Notes under the pieces: generated by a model
Database searches by the model: none
What the model saw: only the letters and a program-made list of their open reading frames with translations
Told to the model about the DNA's origin: nothing
Position numbers and translations under genes: made by a program
DNA from: Hungatella sp. UBA5385
Lineage (GTDB): Bacteria > Bacillota > Clostridia > Lachnospirales > Lachnospiraceae
Length of the DNA stretch: 61,841 nucleotides
Direction of reading: 5' to 3'
Assembly: GCA_002409995.1 (NCBI GenBank)
Contig: DHOR01000059.1
Location: 7,594 to 69,434 of the forward strand
Shown here: positions 37,330 to 46,425 of the stretch, in pieces
Layout: each line of letters opens with the position of its first letter
Position numbering within the stretch: the stretch's first letter is position 1

Positions 37330-37417
37330 TCTATATCATGGGAAGCAATTTCGTCAATAGAGTTTGATAAAATATGAACCGCTATATGTTCAAAAAAGAT
37401 ATTATATGATAAAATAT
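37330..37417. promoter_or_regulatory. Shared control region of the Gfo/Idh gene and deoR
   Basis: For the leftward gene, TTGACG (37357-37352), 16 bases and TATAGA (37335-37330) form a promoter. Just upstream of it are GATAAAATAT (37366-37375) and, 32 bases on, GATATTATAT (37398) followed at a 10-bp step by GATAAAATAT (37408-37417), lying 31 bases before the deoR start. These match the operator units at the glycyl radical enzyme and nanE promoters. Confidence 0.55.
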
Positions 37418-37447
37418 ATAAATAAGTACCATATGGAGGTGGAGATA

Positions 37448-38209
37448 TTGATAGCAACAGAGCGCAAGCGGTATATCATGCAGCAGTTGAATGAGAAGGG
37501 GATTATCAATCTGAAAGAAACTGCCAAAGAGCTGGGAATATCTGAGATAACGGCTAGGCGTGATTTTGAAAAGCTGGAAAAAGAGGGGAAATTAAAGCGT
37601 GTACTTGGAGGCGCAACCCTTGATGAAGATCAGGAAACATCAACTGCTGGAGCAGAGCTTACCATGAAAAGCAAGCAGATGTTTCAGAAAAAAGAAAAAG
37701 AGCGGATAGCAGAATATGCAGCTCAGTTTGTACAGGATGATGACAGCGTTTTTTTAGATGCCGGAACCTCCATGATTCCGCTTATGCGTATATTAGAGAA
37801 AAGAAGAGTGAAAATTGTGACCTACAATGAATTGCTGCTTAACGGCATACAAAATCCGGCAGCGGAAATCTTCATTGTTGGCGGGCAGTATCGCCATTAT
37901 TACAACATGAATGTCGGACCTGTTGCACAGGATGTATTAAAGCAATTTTATTTTAACAAAGCATTTATTGGCTGTTCCGGTGTGGATTTGGCACAGGGGA
38001 TAGTATATACAACGGAGATGGAAAGCCTTCTGATGAAACGGATAGCACTGGAAAATGCAGATGAGTCCTATCTCCTTGCTGATCATAGCAAGATTGGAAG
38101 GCGTAATTATCTGAAATTAACCGAAGTCTCTTCCTTTACCGGTGTTATCTGCGATAAAACGGAACAGATGGAAGGGTTGGAATATCCGGATAATGTGAAG
38201 TTTGTTTAG
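37448..38209 (+). CDS. DeoR-family sugar-phosphate-responsive regulator
   Basis: I start at TTG 37448, 8 bases after GGAGG, giving 253 residues. Longer in-frame starts lack a ribosome site and would run through the operator repeats. The N-terminal helix-turn-helix (IINLKETAKELGISEITARRDFEKLEKEGKL) is classic DeoR, and the C-terminal domain has DDSVFLDAGTSMIPLMRIL and the late YLLADHSKIGRRNY typical of the phosphosugar-binding fold. Members usually repress until a sugar phosphate binds. Shared operator-like repeats suggest it controls itself, the divergent oxidoreductase, the glycyl radical operon and nanE. Confidence 0.9.
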   Translation: MIATERKRYIMQQLNEKGIINLKETAKELGISEITARRDFEKLEKEGKLKRVLGGATLDEDQETSTAGAELTMKSKQMFQKKEKERIAEYAAQFVQDDDSVFLDAGTSMIPLMRILEKRRVKIVTYNELLLNGIQNPAAEIFIVGGQYRHYYNMNVGPVAQDVLKQFYFNKAFIGCSGVDLAQGIVYTTEMESLLMKRIALENADESYLLADHSKIGRRNYLKLTEVSSFTGVICDKTEQMEGLEYPDNVKFV

Positions 38210-38224
38210 TAACTATTATATAAT

Positions 38225-38272
38225 ACTCGACTTTCCCAGCAATGGTTTTTAAGCTGGGAAAGTTGAGTTCTA
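38225..38272. terminator. Bidirectional terminator between deoR and the Panacea gene
   Basis: ACTCGACTTTCCCAGC and GCTGGGAAAGTTGAGT pair over 16 bp, with one G-T pair, between two convergent genes. Confidence 0.75.
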
Positions 38273-38275
38273 AAT

Positions 38276-39319
38276 TTAGAAATCTCTTATTTCCTTTGCT
38301 AGACTAAATGGAATAATTGCTCCGGAGGTAGTATATTTATGTGCCTTTTCTTCATGCATGTAATCTATGATTTCTTTTGCTTTATAATCCTTAAATTTTT
38401 TAATAACTTTATCTAAAATATTTTTTTCCTCATTAGTCAAAATAGAATAGTCCATATTCTCATTTGGATATATATGAAGTATGGATTCATACGTATAGCT
38501 TTCTTCCTCATGAATGTTCAAATTCTCAAGATTCATTAGACTATAATGTCCAATAGGTAAGGCTCCCATAGCTTCATGTCTATAAACCAGTCCAGTCATC
38601 GCTCTTCCACTTTGCTTATAACTTTCAGAATCCGTATACCAAAGCATTTTCATAAGCTTAACTTTGTATAAATTAGAAATGGCTTCAGCTAAATACGAAA
38701 TAATTGCCTCCAACTTATCTATATTTAGAGATGTATATCCGTTAGAATCGGAAGCTTCTTCAAATTTTGCATATTCACCTTTTAATGTTTGACGTGTAAG
38801 AAATTCTTTTCCATAATTGTCTATTTTTTCTAATATATTTGTTTTGATTTCAAGGCGCTTGGAAATACTAAAATTATTATAATTTTTCTTTAAAAATTCC
38901 AAAGCTTTTAAAGGGTTATCCTTTATTAAACGAAGCATAGTATCATATACTTCGTCTTGAATTGCTTTACTCTCATATCTTGAAATAGTTGCTTCTCCCC
39001 ATCCCAACAAACGTGCTAAGTCAACTTGAGACAATCCATAGCTTTCTCTAATTTCTATAATTTCATCGGATGTCAACAAACCATGCTTAACTCTATATGC
39101 ATTTCTTGCATTAAGCAAATTTGTATTTGTCATTGCTCCATTTGCAAATTCGTTTTCATTTTCATCAGCATTTGCACAAAAATAATAACTTTCTTCATAG
39201 CAGATCTCTTCACCTTTAATAGTTATAGTGGCTGCTCGTTTTCTTTCTTCTATTTCATGAACCTTGTCGCAGAGTGGACATTCCATATGAATCTGTCTAA
39301 TTAATGTGTAATTCTCCAT
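38276..39319 (-). CDS. Zinc-finger/HTH/Panacea-domain antitoxin-like protein, orphan
   Basis: The ATG at 39319 has AAAGGAGG upstream; the longer frame does not. The 347-residue protein has an MqsA-like N-terminus with Cys14-x2-Cys17 (MECPLCDK) and two further cysteines near 40-48. A Xre-type helix-turn-helix follows (IIEIRESYGLSQVDLARLLG, then WGEATISRYE). The C-terminal Panacea/DUF4065 domain (LEAIISYLAEAISNLYKVKL, then MKMLWYTDSESYKQSGRAMT) completes it. Panacea proteins neutralise many unrelated toxins. Here no toxin gene flanks it on either side: a terminator follows and only its promoter precedes. Confidence 0.83.
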   Translation of the reverse strand: MENYTLIRQIHMECPLCDKVHEIEERKRAATITIKGEEICYEESYYFCANADENENEFANGAMTNTNLLNARNAYRVKHGLLTSDEIIEIRESYGLSQVDLARLLGWGEATISRYESKAIQDEVYDTMLRLIKDNPLKALEFLKKNYNNFSISKRLEIKTNILEKIDNYGKEFLTRQTLKGEYAKFEEASDSNGYTSLNIDKLEAIISYLAEAISNLYKVKLMKMLWYTDSESYKQSGRAMTGLVYRHEAMGALPIGHYSLMNLENLNIHEEESYTYESILHIYPNENMDYSILTNEEKNILDKVIKKFKDYKAKEIIDYMHEEKAHKYTTSGAIIPFSLAKEIRDF

Positions 39320-39399
39320 TATTTTTCCTCCTTTCAATTTTCTTTTACGCATATGGAAATGACATTTTTTTTTCCGCGTAAACTCAACACCAAACATAC

Positions 39400-39441
39400 A
39401 CTATCAACTGATAGTATAACAATCAATTAATAGTGAGTCAA
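39400..39441 (-). promoter_or_regulatory. Panacea gene promoter with overlapping palindrome
   Basis: On the minus strand TTGACT (39441-39436), exactly 17 bases and TATACT (39418-39413) form a near-consensus promoter. ACTATCA and TGATAGT (39400-39415), a 7-bp inverted repeat, overlap the -10 box and start site. A degenerate second copy (ATCAATTAATAGT) lies in the spacer. The protein's own helix-turn-helix probably binds here. Confidence 0.65.
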
Positions 39442-39508
39442 GACGGTTGGATAATAACATTTTTACTCCTAATGTTCAACTATACAATCATCATTTTTAA
39501 ATCGAAAT

Positions 39509-39559
39509 GATAAAAAAAGATAAAATATGATTGTAAATGCAAAAATCCTATGTTACAAT
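39509..39559 (+). promoter_or_regulatory. nanE promoter with 10-bp phased operator repeats
   Basis: TTGTAA (39531-39536), 17 bases and TACAAT (39554-39559) form the promoter. Three direct repeats at exact 10-bp steps lead into it: GATAAAAAAA (39509), GATAAAATAT (39519) and GATTGTAAAT (39529), the last containing the -35 box at its third base. The glycyl radical promoter has the same register. Confidence 0.65.
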
Positions 39560-39607
39560 AAATTAATCATACAGAAAGATACAAAGAATACGAGGAGAAT
39601 ATTAAGA

Positions 39608-40357
39608 ATGAAGACAAGTGACCCTAAAAAAAGAGCATTACTGGAATCCTTCAAAGGTGGTTTGATAGTATCCTGTCAAGTACAGCACGACGATCCCATT
39701 TATAGTGATGATATTGTTGTAAAGATGGCTCAAGCTGCCAAGTGGGCTGGTGCAGTTGGAATTCGTGCCAATAGTCCGGAGCAGATTCGGGCTATTAAGG
39801 CAGCTGTTGACCTTCCCATTATTGGGTTATATAAAATCTGGCATGAGGATACGGATGTATTTATTACTCCAACACTGGAAGCAGCCAGAGAAGTATGGGA
39901 AGCCGGAGCGGACATTATTGCACTGGACTGTACGGAACAGCTGACTCATGAAAAAACAATTGCCTATGAGCTTCTTCCTAAATTGAAGGAGGCAATTCCA
40001 GAGGCAATTACATTTGCTGATATCTCTACATATGATGAAGCGAAGCGTGCAGTGGAGATGGGAGCCGATATGGTGGGCCCCACCCTGTATGGATATACAG
40101 CCCAGACAAAGGATATTGAAATGCCGGATTTAAGAGAGTTTGCAAGAATGTGCCGTGAATTTGGTGATCAGGCTTATATGGTGATGGAAGGTCATATCTA
40201 CACACCAGAAGATGCCATGAAGTGTATCTTTTTAGGAGCGCATACAGTAGTTGTGGGCAGCGCCATCACCAGACCACATCTCACTGCCAAACGTTTTGTG
40301 GATTTACTCAGCGGTTATCAGGATAATTGGCGGGAGGCTGAGAGAAGTAAGCATTAA
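39608..40357 (+). CDS. nanE: NanE-like N-acylmannosamine-6-phosphate 2-epimerase
   Basis: Starting at ATG 39608 (GAGGAG upstream) the protein has 249 residues. It is a TIM-barrel of the NanE family, which interconverts N-acetylmannosamine-6-phosphate and N-acetylglucosamine-6-phosphate. LIVSCQ near the start, the catalytic Lys76 (IIGLYK), ADIIALDCTEQ, FADISTYDEAKRAVEMGAD and VVVGSAITRP at the phosphate site are all typical. The usual sialic acid partners (lyase, kinase, transporter) are absent. Its promoter matches that of the glycyl radical operon, so it may serve a different sugar phosphate here. Confidence 0.85.
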   Translation: MKTSDPKKRALLESFKGGLIVSCQVQHDDPIYSDDIVVKMAQAAKWAGAVGIRANSPEQIRAIKAAVDLPIIGLYKIWHEDTDVFITPTLEAAREVWEAGADIIALDCTEQLTHEKTIAYELLPKLKEAIPEAITFADISTYDEAKRAVEMGADMVGPTLYGYTAQTKDIEMPDLREFARMCREFGDQAYMVMEGHIYTPEDAMKCIFLGAHTVVVGSAITRPHLTAKRFVDLLSGYQDNWREAERSKH

Positions 40358-40467
40358 GAACTCTGTCTAATACTAAAAATACAGAGTACCATCTTTCAAT
40401 TTCAAATCCTATCATATATAATTAAAGCAATTATATAATGGACATGCAATGACTGAGGGGGAAAATA

Positions 40468-41205
40468 ATGTATCGCTTAATTATCATTGATGATGAGGAA
40501 AAGATAGTTGAAGGACTTGGAAAGCTATTTCCATGGGAAAATATTGGCTTTTCAGTGGAAGGGCTTTTTACCAGTGCCAGAGAGGCGTTAGATTTTATGG
40601 AGGATCATCCTGTGGATGTTGTGCTCAGTGATATTGAAATGCCAGATATGACTGGAATTGAATTGAGCCAGTGTTTACTTGAAAAAGAGGATATTAAGGT
40701 TGTTCTATTCAGCAGTTATCGGGATTATAATTATTTTCGTGCTGCTATTCAGAACAGGGTGGATGACTTTTTGTTAAAGCCCATCGACTATGTCATGCTT
40801 TTGGAGAGTCTGGGGCGTATTAAGAATCAACTAGATGAAAGATATCAGAAGAAGGTGGAACTGCCAAAAGGTTACTACAATAAAATTGTGGCATCAGTTC
40901 AGGACTATTTAGAGGAAAATTATCAAGATGCTTCTTTAGAAAAAGCTGCTGAGAAAGTAAATTTAAGTCCTGCTTATTTATCCAAGATATTCAGTGAAAA
41001 AAGTGGTGCCAGCTTCTCCAATACACTTCTGAAAATCAGAATGGAACAGGCCAAGCTGCTGCTGGAAGATATCCAGTATAAAGGGTATGATATTGCCTAT
41101 TACATTGGATACGATAATCCGAAGAATTTCTCCAGAGCATTTAAAGCATACTATGGAATGACTCCTATGGAATATAGAAAATCTAATGCGGAGGTTCCAA
41201 AGTGA
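40468..41205 (+). CDS. YesN-type response regulator, compact form
   Basis: The 245-residue protein has a receiver domain with phosphoacceptor Asp55 (VVLSDIEMPDMTG) joined by a short linker to an AraC double helix-turn-helix (LEKAAEKVNLSPAYLSKIFS and GYDIAYYIGYDNPKNFSRAF). It lacks the long middle domain of the regulator at 23190. GAGGGGG precedes the ATG. Its stop overlaps the GTG start of the kinase. It should control the importer and GH43 genes downstream. Confidence 0.92.
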   Translation: MYRLIIIDDEEKIVEGLGKLFPWENIGFSVEGLFTSAREALDFMEDHPVDVVLSDIEMPDMTGIELSQCLLEKEDIKVVLFSSYRDYNYFRAAIQNRVDDFLLKPIDYVMLLESLGRIKNQLDERYQKKVELPKGYYNKIVASVQDYLEENYQDASLEKAAEKVNLSPAYLSKIFSEKSGASFSNTLLKIRMEQAKLLLEDIQYKGYDIAYYIGYDNPKNFSRAFKAYYGMTPMEYRKSNAEVPK

Positions 41206-42968
41206 AGAAAAAGTTTTTTCTTAAACGGGTAGCTGTTTATCTTGGGATGATGCTGATTCCTATGTTATTGCTATTTGCAGCTTTTAGTTTTATGAATCTG
41301 CGCAGTATAGATAAGGATTTAAAGAGGCAGGGGAAGCAGACCGTTAATGCAGTTAATGTTAATTTTGATTTAGTGCTCAGTAATGTACTATATCAAAATG
41401 ATCTTCTTACAAGTACCACCAGAATGAATCTGTCTCTGAAACGGATTTTAAACAGAGATGAGCTGAGCTATGGTGATGCTACCAATATCAGCAGCTTAAG
41501 GGCTATTTTAAGTAGTATTAAGGACTCTCACGAGTATATTGAATCCATTTATATCTATCTGAATGAAGCAGAGAGGTTCTTTTCCTCAGATAAAGGAATT
41601 CATGTGATTAACAGCAATGAGGATACGGAATGGATCAATACATATAAAGAGTTAGGAAAAGAAAACAACAGTTACATAGCTGTGAGAGAGATATCCAGGG
41701 GACCAGCACAGGCTCTTGAAGTGTTAAGCGTATATAAGCGTCTATTGTTTCAGAAGGGCTGTATTGTTGTAAACATTGATGTGGCAAGGCTTAAGGAGAT
41801 TTTAAGCAAGCAGATATCCAATCATAAAGAGACATTATATTTAGTTAATCATGAGGGGACTGTTTTATGCCAGAAGACCAATGGGGATTCACAGGGGCTG
41901 AGTGAAGTATATTTTACTGAGTTCAAATCTGATTATGGAGAAAGCTGGCAAGAGCAGCTTTTGAGTATGGATGGAACATGGATTAAAACACCAGATGGAG
42001 TTTTTTTAATGAGCATAGGTCGTTATGAGGGGATGGAGATATACTATGTTTCTGCGATATCCTCTGAAGCCAGAACCGAAAGTATATTAGCTCTAATGAG
42101 TTCTTTTTTAATCTTTTTGGTGTTGGATCTCTGTATCGTTATTTTGTTGGCATACATTACAACAAAACGTTCTTTCGACCAGATATACTACATGATTGGA
42201 GTTTTTAACGAGGCAGAAAAGGGGCTTCCTGTGAAGAAACCGGAAAATAGAAGCCGGGATGAATATGATGTAATTATGAATAACATTATTTATTTATTCT
42301 TAAATACAAATTATTTGAATACCCAGCTGAAAGAAAATGAATATAAAAAGGATTATGCTGAGATGATGGCTCTGCAGTTGCAGATCAATCCTCATTTTTT
42401 ATTTAATACTCTGCAGACTGTGGATATGGAAGTTAGAGATCATAATTCAAAACGTGAGGATATCAGCATGATTATCAGGGCAGTATCTGATATTTTAAAA
42501 TACGCTCTTAGTAATCCCAATGAATCCGTAACAATCCAGGAAGAGATTAAATATTTACAAAAATATATTATGATACAGAAGTATCGATTTGGAGACCAGT
42601 TTATTATCTATTATGAAGTAGAGAGAGAAATACTGTCTGCAAAAGTGTTTCGGCTTTTTTTACAGCCATTGGTAGAGAATAGTCTGCTTCATGGAATCAG
42701 AGGAATGGAGAAAGGCTATATTAAAGTATCTATTTATCGCAGAGGTGACAGACTGCGCTGCTGTGTGCTGGACACAGGAGTCGGGATGAGCCAGGAGGAG
42801 TTAGAGAATTTAAGAAAACATATTACCGATGAACATACCAGGGGAATAGGACTTGTTAACTTATATCGCAGACTGGTACTCAGATATGGAGAGGGCAGTT
42901 CTCTTCGCATTCTGTCAAAAAAAGGACTTGGAACAGCTATTAGTTTTTATATCCCATTGGAAGAATAG
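41202..42968 (+). CDS. YesM-type sensor histidine kinase
   Basis: The 588-residue membrane kinase starts at GTG, overlapping the regulator stop (GTGA). It has membrane segments near 12-30 and 293-315, an extracellular sensor domain between them, a phosphoacceptor His398 (LQINPHFLFNTL), and a HATPase domain (LVENSLLHG, DTGVGMS). The linker after the second membrane segment is a weak HAMP. It forms a pair with the upstream regulator and probably senses an arabinoside or xyloside, judged from the GH43 gene at the end of the cluster. Confidence 0.91.
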   Translation: MKKKFFLKRVAVYLGMMLIPMLLLFAAFSFMNLRSIDKDLKRQGKQTVNAVNVNFDLVLSNVLYQNDLLTSTTRMNLSLKRILNRDELSYGDATNISSLRAILSSIKDSHEYIESIYIYLNEAERFFSSDKGIHVINSNEDTEWINTYKELGKENNSYIAVREISRGPAQALEVLSVYKRLLFQKGCIVVNIDVARLKEILSKQISNHKETLYLVNHEGTVLCQKTNGDSQGLSEVYFTEFKSDYGESWQEQLLSMDGTWIKTPDGVFLMSIGRYEGMEIYYVSAISSEARTESILALMSSFLIFLVLDLCIVILLAYITTKRSFDQIYYMIGVFNEAEKGLPVKKPENRSRDEYDVIMNNIIYLFLNTNYLNTQLKENEYKKDYAEMMALQLQINPHFLFNTLQTVDMEVRDHNSKREDISMIIRAVSDILKYALSNPNESVTIQEEIKYLQKYIMIQKYRFGDQFIIYYEVEREILSAKVFRLFLQPLVENSLLHGIRGMEKGYIKVSIYRRGDRLRCCVLDTGVGMSQEELENLRKHITDEHTRGIGLVNLYRRLVLRYGEGSSLRILSKKGLGTAISFYIPLEE

Positions 42969-42987
42969 AGGAATAATTAAGATGGTA

Positions 42988-43032
42988 AGGTATCATTACT
43001 TTGGATAAGCGGAAGTAATGATACCTTTTTTG
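42988..43032 (+). terminator. Intrinsic terminator after the sensor kinase
   Basis: AAGGTATCATTACTT and AAGTAATGATACCTT pair over 15 bp, followed by a T-run. The binding protein gene therefore has its own promoter or depends on read-through. Confidence 0.85.
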
Positions 43033-43159
43033 GAAAGCAGGGTAAATAAAGAGGATTTTTACAACGGCAATGTCCTTTCATTACCTGACGATTCTATATA
43101 GAATAGAGCTATACAAGAATATTGAGTGCCGCCATCAGGCGGAGGAAATGGAGGATCAT

Positions 43160-44536
43160 ATGAAAAGGTTAATGGCAGTTTCCTTATCAGCTTGTCTGCT
43201 GGTGGGGATTTTAGGCGGCTGTAGTCAAGGAAAGAGTGAAACAACAGCTTCTGCAACTCAGGCACCTGAAAATACTACAACAACAGCAGATACTGCTGCA
43301 GCTAATACAAATGACTCAGAGAAAGCTGTAACTCTGCGTTTTTCATGGTGGGGAGGCGATGAGCGTCTGGCTGCTACACTGGAAGTAATTAAGCAGTTTG
43401 AAGAGCTTCACCCTAATATTAAGATTGAACCAGAGTACGGAAGCTCCGATGGTTACGCAGATAAGCTAGCTACTCAGCTTGCCAGCGGTACAGCACCGGA
43501 TGTGATACAGATCGATCCAGGACTGATGCCTGCTTTGGTATCGAATGAAACTAATTATTTTGTGGATTTAAATAAAACCAGCTTCGATTTTTCCAATTTT
43601 GACCCAACCTATTATCAGCTTCGTATTAATGGATTTTATGATGGAAGCCAGCTGGGAATTCCAACCGGTATTTCCGGAGGAGCTGTTCTTGTTAATCAGG
43701 ATCTGGCAGATAAGATTGGCATCGATTTTACGACTCAATATACCTGGGATGATGTTTTTGATTGGGCGAAAAAGGTTCGTGAATACGATGACAGCATGTA
43801 TTTAATCTGCTCCAATAAGGATTATATAGCCAACATTCTGGCTAACAATTATGCAAAGCAGTTAAGCGGAAAAACATTTATTAATGAGGAAACAAAGAAG
43901 ATCAACTTAACAACAGAGCAGTGGGTAGAGGTTTATACCTTTGTTGACCGCCTGTATAAGGAAGGCGTAGTTGCTCCGGTAACCTATACGGCTGCTTATT
44001 CAGGAGATAACATGCAGTCTGATCCTAACTGGATTGCAGGAAAATATGTATGCTGCTTTACCTATATGTCAACAATGGAGACCATGGCAGCAGCCAACAC
44101 AAGTACTAATTATACAGCTGGTTTGTTTCCGCTCATGAAAGGTTCCGATGTGGACGCATGGAATGCCAACTGCCCTCAGATTATATCTGTTAATTCCAAA
44201 TCAGCCAATGTAGATGAGGCAGTTATGTTTGTGGATTATTTCTTTAATAATGATAATGCCATGGAGACACTGGGCTGTACCAGAAGTGTTCCGCCAACAG
44301 CAAAGGCCAGAGCAATCTGTACGAAAACCAATGCTTTAAGTGAACTTCTTTCTTCAGCAGCCGATGCAGCAGCCGGTTATAAGGGAATGGTTGATGACAA
44401 ATACTTCTCAGCAGCAGAAGCAAAGCAGATTCTGATTGATGAAGTGGAAGCCATTGGATTTGGCACCGTAACTCCTGACGCAGCAGCAGAAGAGACCATT
44501 AGTCTGTTGGAAAACTATATTTCAGGTATTCAGTAA
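43160..44536 (+). CDS. Sugar ABC importer binding lipoprotein
   Basis: The ATG at 43160 follows GGAGGAAATGGAGG and starts a proper signal sequence with lipobox ILGGC (Cys near 18). The frame upstream of it has neither, so the product is 458 residues. A Thr/Ala-rich linker (about 20-55) precedes a family 1 solute-binding domain beginning VTLRFSWWGGDERLA. It should capture an oligosaccharide outside the cell for the two permeases that follow. Its size fits the ordinary CUT1 class, unlike the larger LipO-type protein at 19685. Confidence 0.9.
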   Translation: MKRLMAVSLSACLLVGILGGCSQGKSETTASATQAPENTTTTADTAAANTNDSEKAVTLRFSWWGGDERLAATLEVIKQFEELHPNIKIEPEYGSSDGYADKLATQLASGTAPDVIQIDPGLMPALVSNETNYFVDLNKTSFDFSNFDPTYYQLRINGFYDGSQLGIPTGISGGAVLVNQDLADKIGIDFTTQYTWDDVFDWAKKVREYDDSMYLICSNKDYIANILANNYAKQLSGKTFINEETKKINLTTEQWVEVYTFVDRLYKEGVVAPVTYTAAYSGDNMQSDPNWIAGKYVCCFTYMSTMETMAAANTSTNYTAGLFPLMKGSDVDAWNANCPQIISVNSKSANVDEAVMFVDYFFNNDNAMETLGCTRSVPPTAKARAICTKTNALSELLSSAADAAAGYKGMVDDKYFSAAEAKQILIDEVEAIGFGTVTPDAAAEETISLLENYISGIQ

Positions 44537-44627
44537 TAATATGATTAAGATACAGGGTACTGTTTAATAGGAGGTTAGGAAGAATCTTATTTTGCAGTAC
44601 CCTTTATCTAAAAACGAGGGGATTAAG

Positions 44628-45548
44628 ATGATGAATTCTAGTTACAGCAAAGTTATAAAGAACAGATATACGAAACGGGATTATCAGGCATTTCTCTATC
44701 TTGCTCCATGGATTCTGGGTATGGTAATTCTGCAGATATATCCGTTTATCTGTTCTTTTTATTATTCATTTACCAATTATCAGATCAGTTCCAGTCCAAT
44801 CTGGTGCGGGTTTAGTAATTATATATATTTGTTTACAAAAGACAATGAATTCTGGAAATCCGTGAAAGTAACCGTTGTTTATACACTTTATACAGTTCCG
44901 GGAAAACTTGTAATGGCATTGGCAGTTGCTATGTTTTTAAACCGCAATATAAAAGGGATCAATCTGATTCGTACTCTGTATTATATTCCCTCTCTCTTTG
45001 GCGGCAGTGTGGCGGTATCCGTTTTGTGGAAGGCATTGTTCATTGACAATGGAGTGATTAATGCCATATTATCCAGTTTAAGTCTTCCTAATATACAGTT
45101 CTGGGGAAATCCTGACTATGCTTTAAAGACAATCTGTTTGCTGGAAATATGGCAGTTTGGCTCTTCCATGGTCATGTTTCTGGCAGCTCTAAAGCAGGTG
45201 CCAATATCTCTTTACGAAGCAGCCTCTATGGATGGTGCTAATAAATTGCAGAACTTTCTGCATATTACTCTGCCTCAGATAACACCTATTATCTTTTTCA
45301 ACCTGATTATGCAGACAATTCAAGCGCTTCAGAACTTTACTTCTGCATTTGTAATAACAAAAGGAGGACCAATCAAGTCTACCTATGTCCTTGGAATGAA
45401 ACTCTATAAAGAGGGATTTTCTTATTTTAAAATGGGGTATGCCAGCGCTATATCCTGGGCAATTTTTGTGATGATAGTAGCAGTTACTTTATTGCTGTTT
45501 CGATCTTCATCTATATGGGTTCATTATGATGATGAGGATAGTTTCTAA
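44628..45548 (+). CDS. CUT1 sugar ABC importer permease, UgpA/MalF type
   Basis: I use the ATG at 44628, after GAGGGG, giving 306 residues. There are six membrane segments, from FLYLAPWILGMVILQIYPF (about 22-40) on, and the EAA loop SLYEAASMDGANKLQNFLHI (about 200-219). It forms the importer with the next gene. No ATPase gene is in the cluster. Confidence 0.91.
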   Translation: MMNSSYSKVIKNRYTKRDYQAFLYLAPWILGMVILQIYPFICSFYYSFTNYQISSSPIWCGFSNYIYLFTKDNEFWKSVKVTVVYTLYTVPGKLVMALAVAMFLNRNIKGINLIRTLYYIPSLFGGSVAVSVLWKALFIDNGVINAILSSLSLPNIQFWGNPDYALKTICLLEIWQFGSSMVMFLAALKQVPISLYEAASMDGANKLQNFLHITLPQITPIIFFNLIMQTIQALQNFTSAFVITKGGPIKSTYVLGMKLYKEGFSYFKMGYASAISWAIFVMIVAVTLLLFRSSSIWVHYDDEDSF

Positions 45549-45566
45549 AGAAAGGGAGATTTTGTA

Positions 45567-46418
45567 ATGCAGAGTAAAAAGAAATTAAAACTTATGAATA
45601 GTATATGGACTTATACACTCATTATAATAATAGGAGTGATCCTGCTATATCCGATTATTTGGATGTTCTTTGCCGCGTTTAAAGAAAATGATGAGATTTT
45701 CGGTTCTACAAAACTGCTGGCAACTCACTATAGTCTGAAGAATTTTATTGAAGGGTATCAAGGAAGCGGAGTTTTAACCTATACCACCTATTTCTGGAAT
45801 ACATTTAAACTGGTGGTTCCGGTAACTGCTTTTACCATGGTGTCCAGCACACTTGTAGCCTATGGATTTGCCAGATTTCGTTTTCCTTTTAAAAAACTAC
45901 TGTTTTCCATGCTGATAGCCACGATGATGCTGCCAAATGCAGTTATTATTATACCCAGATATACTCTGTTTGCTAAGTTTGGCTGGATTGATACTTATAT
46001 GCCATTTTATTCTCTGGCAATTCTGGCATGTTATCCATTTTTCGTATTTATGCTGGTTCAGTTTTTAAGAGGAATTCCCAGAGAACTAGATGAATCTGCT
46101 TATATAGATGGCTGCGGAACGTTTCGTACACTGATGCAGATTATTCTTCCGCTGATGAAACCGGCACTATTTTCAGCAGCATTATTTCAGTTTATGTGGA
46201 CTTATAATGATTATTTTAATTCGCTGATCTTCATTAACTCAGGTAAAAAGTATACGGTATCTCTGGCACTCCGCCTTTCTCTGGATTCAGAGTCTGTAGT
46301 GAACTGGGGAAAGATCATGGCAACCTCTTTTATTGTAGTTCTTCCTCTGATTCTTTTGTTTTTTATGGCGCAGAAATACTTTGTAGAAGGAATAGCTACC
46401 AGCGGATTAAAAGGATAG
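45567..46418 (+). CDS. CUT1 sugar ABC importer permease, UgpE/MalG type
   Basis: The 283-residue protein has six membrane segments, the first at about 17-36, and the EAA loop ELDESAYIDGCGTFRTLMQI (about 173-192). AAAGGGAG precedes the ATG. Together with the preceding permease it makes the membrane channel. The next gene is a hydrolase 7 bases later, so imported sugar is probably cleaved inside the cell. Confidence 0.91.
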   Translation: MQSKKKLKLMNSIWTYTLIIIIGVILLYPIIWMFFAAFKENDEIFGSTKLLATHYSLKNFIEGYQGSGVLTYTTYFWNTFKLVVPVTAFTMVSSTLVAYGFARFRFPFKKLLFSMLIATMMLPNAVIIIPRYTLFAKFGWIDTYMPFYSLAILACYPFFVFMLVQFLRGIPRELDESAYIDGCGTFRTLMQIILPLMKPALFSAALFQFMWTYNDYFNSLIFINSGKKYTVSLALRLSLDSESVVNWGKIMATSFIVVLPLILLFFMAQKYFVEGIATSGLKG

Positions 46419-46425
46419 GAGACAG

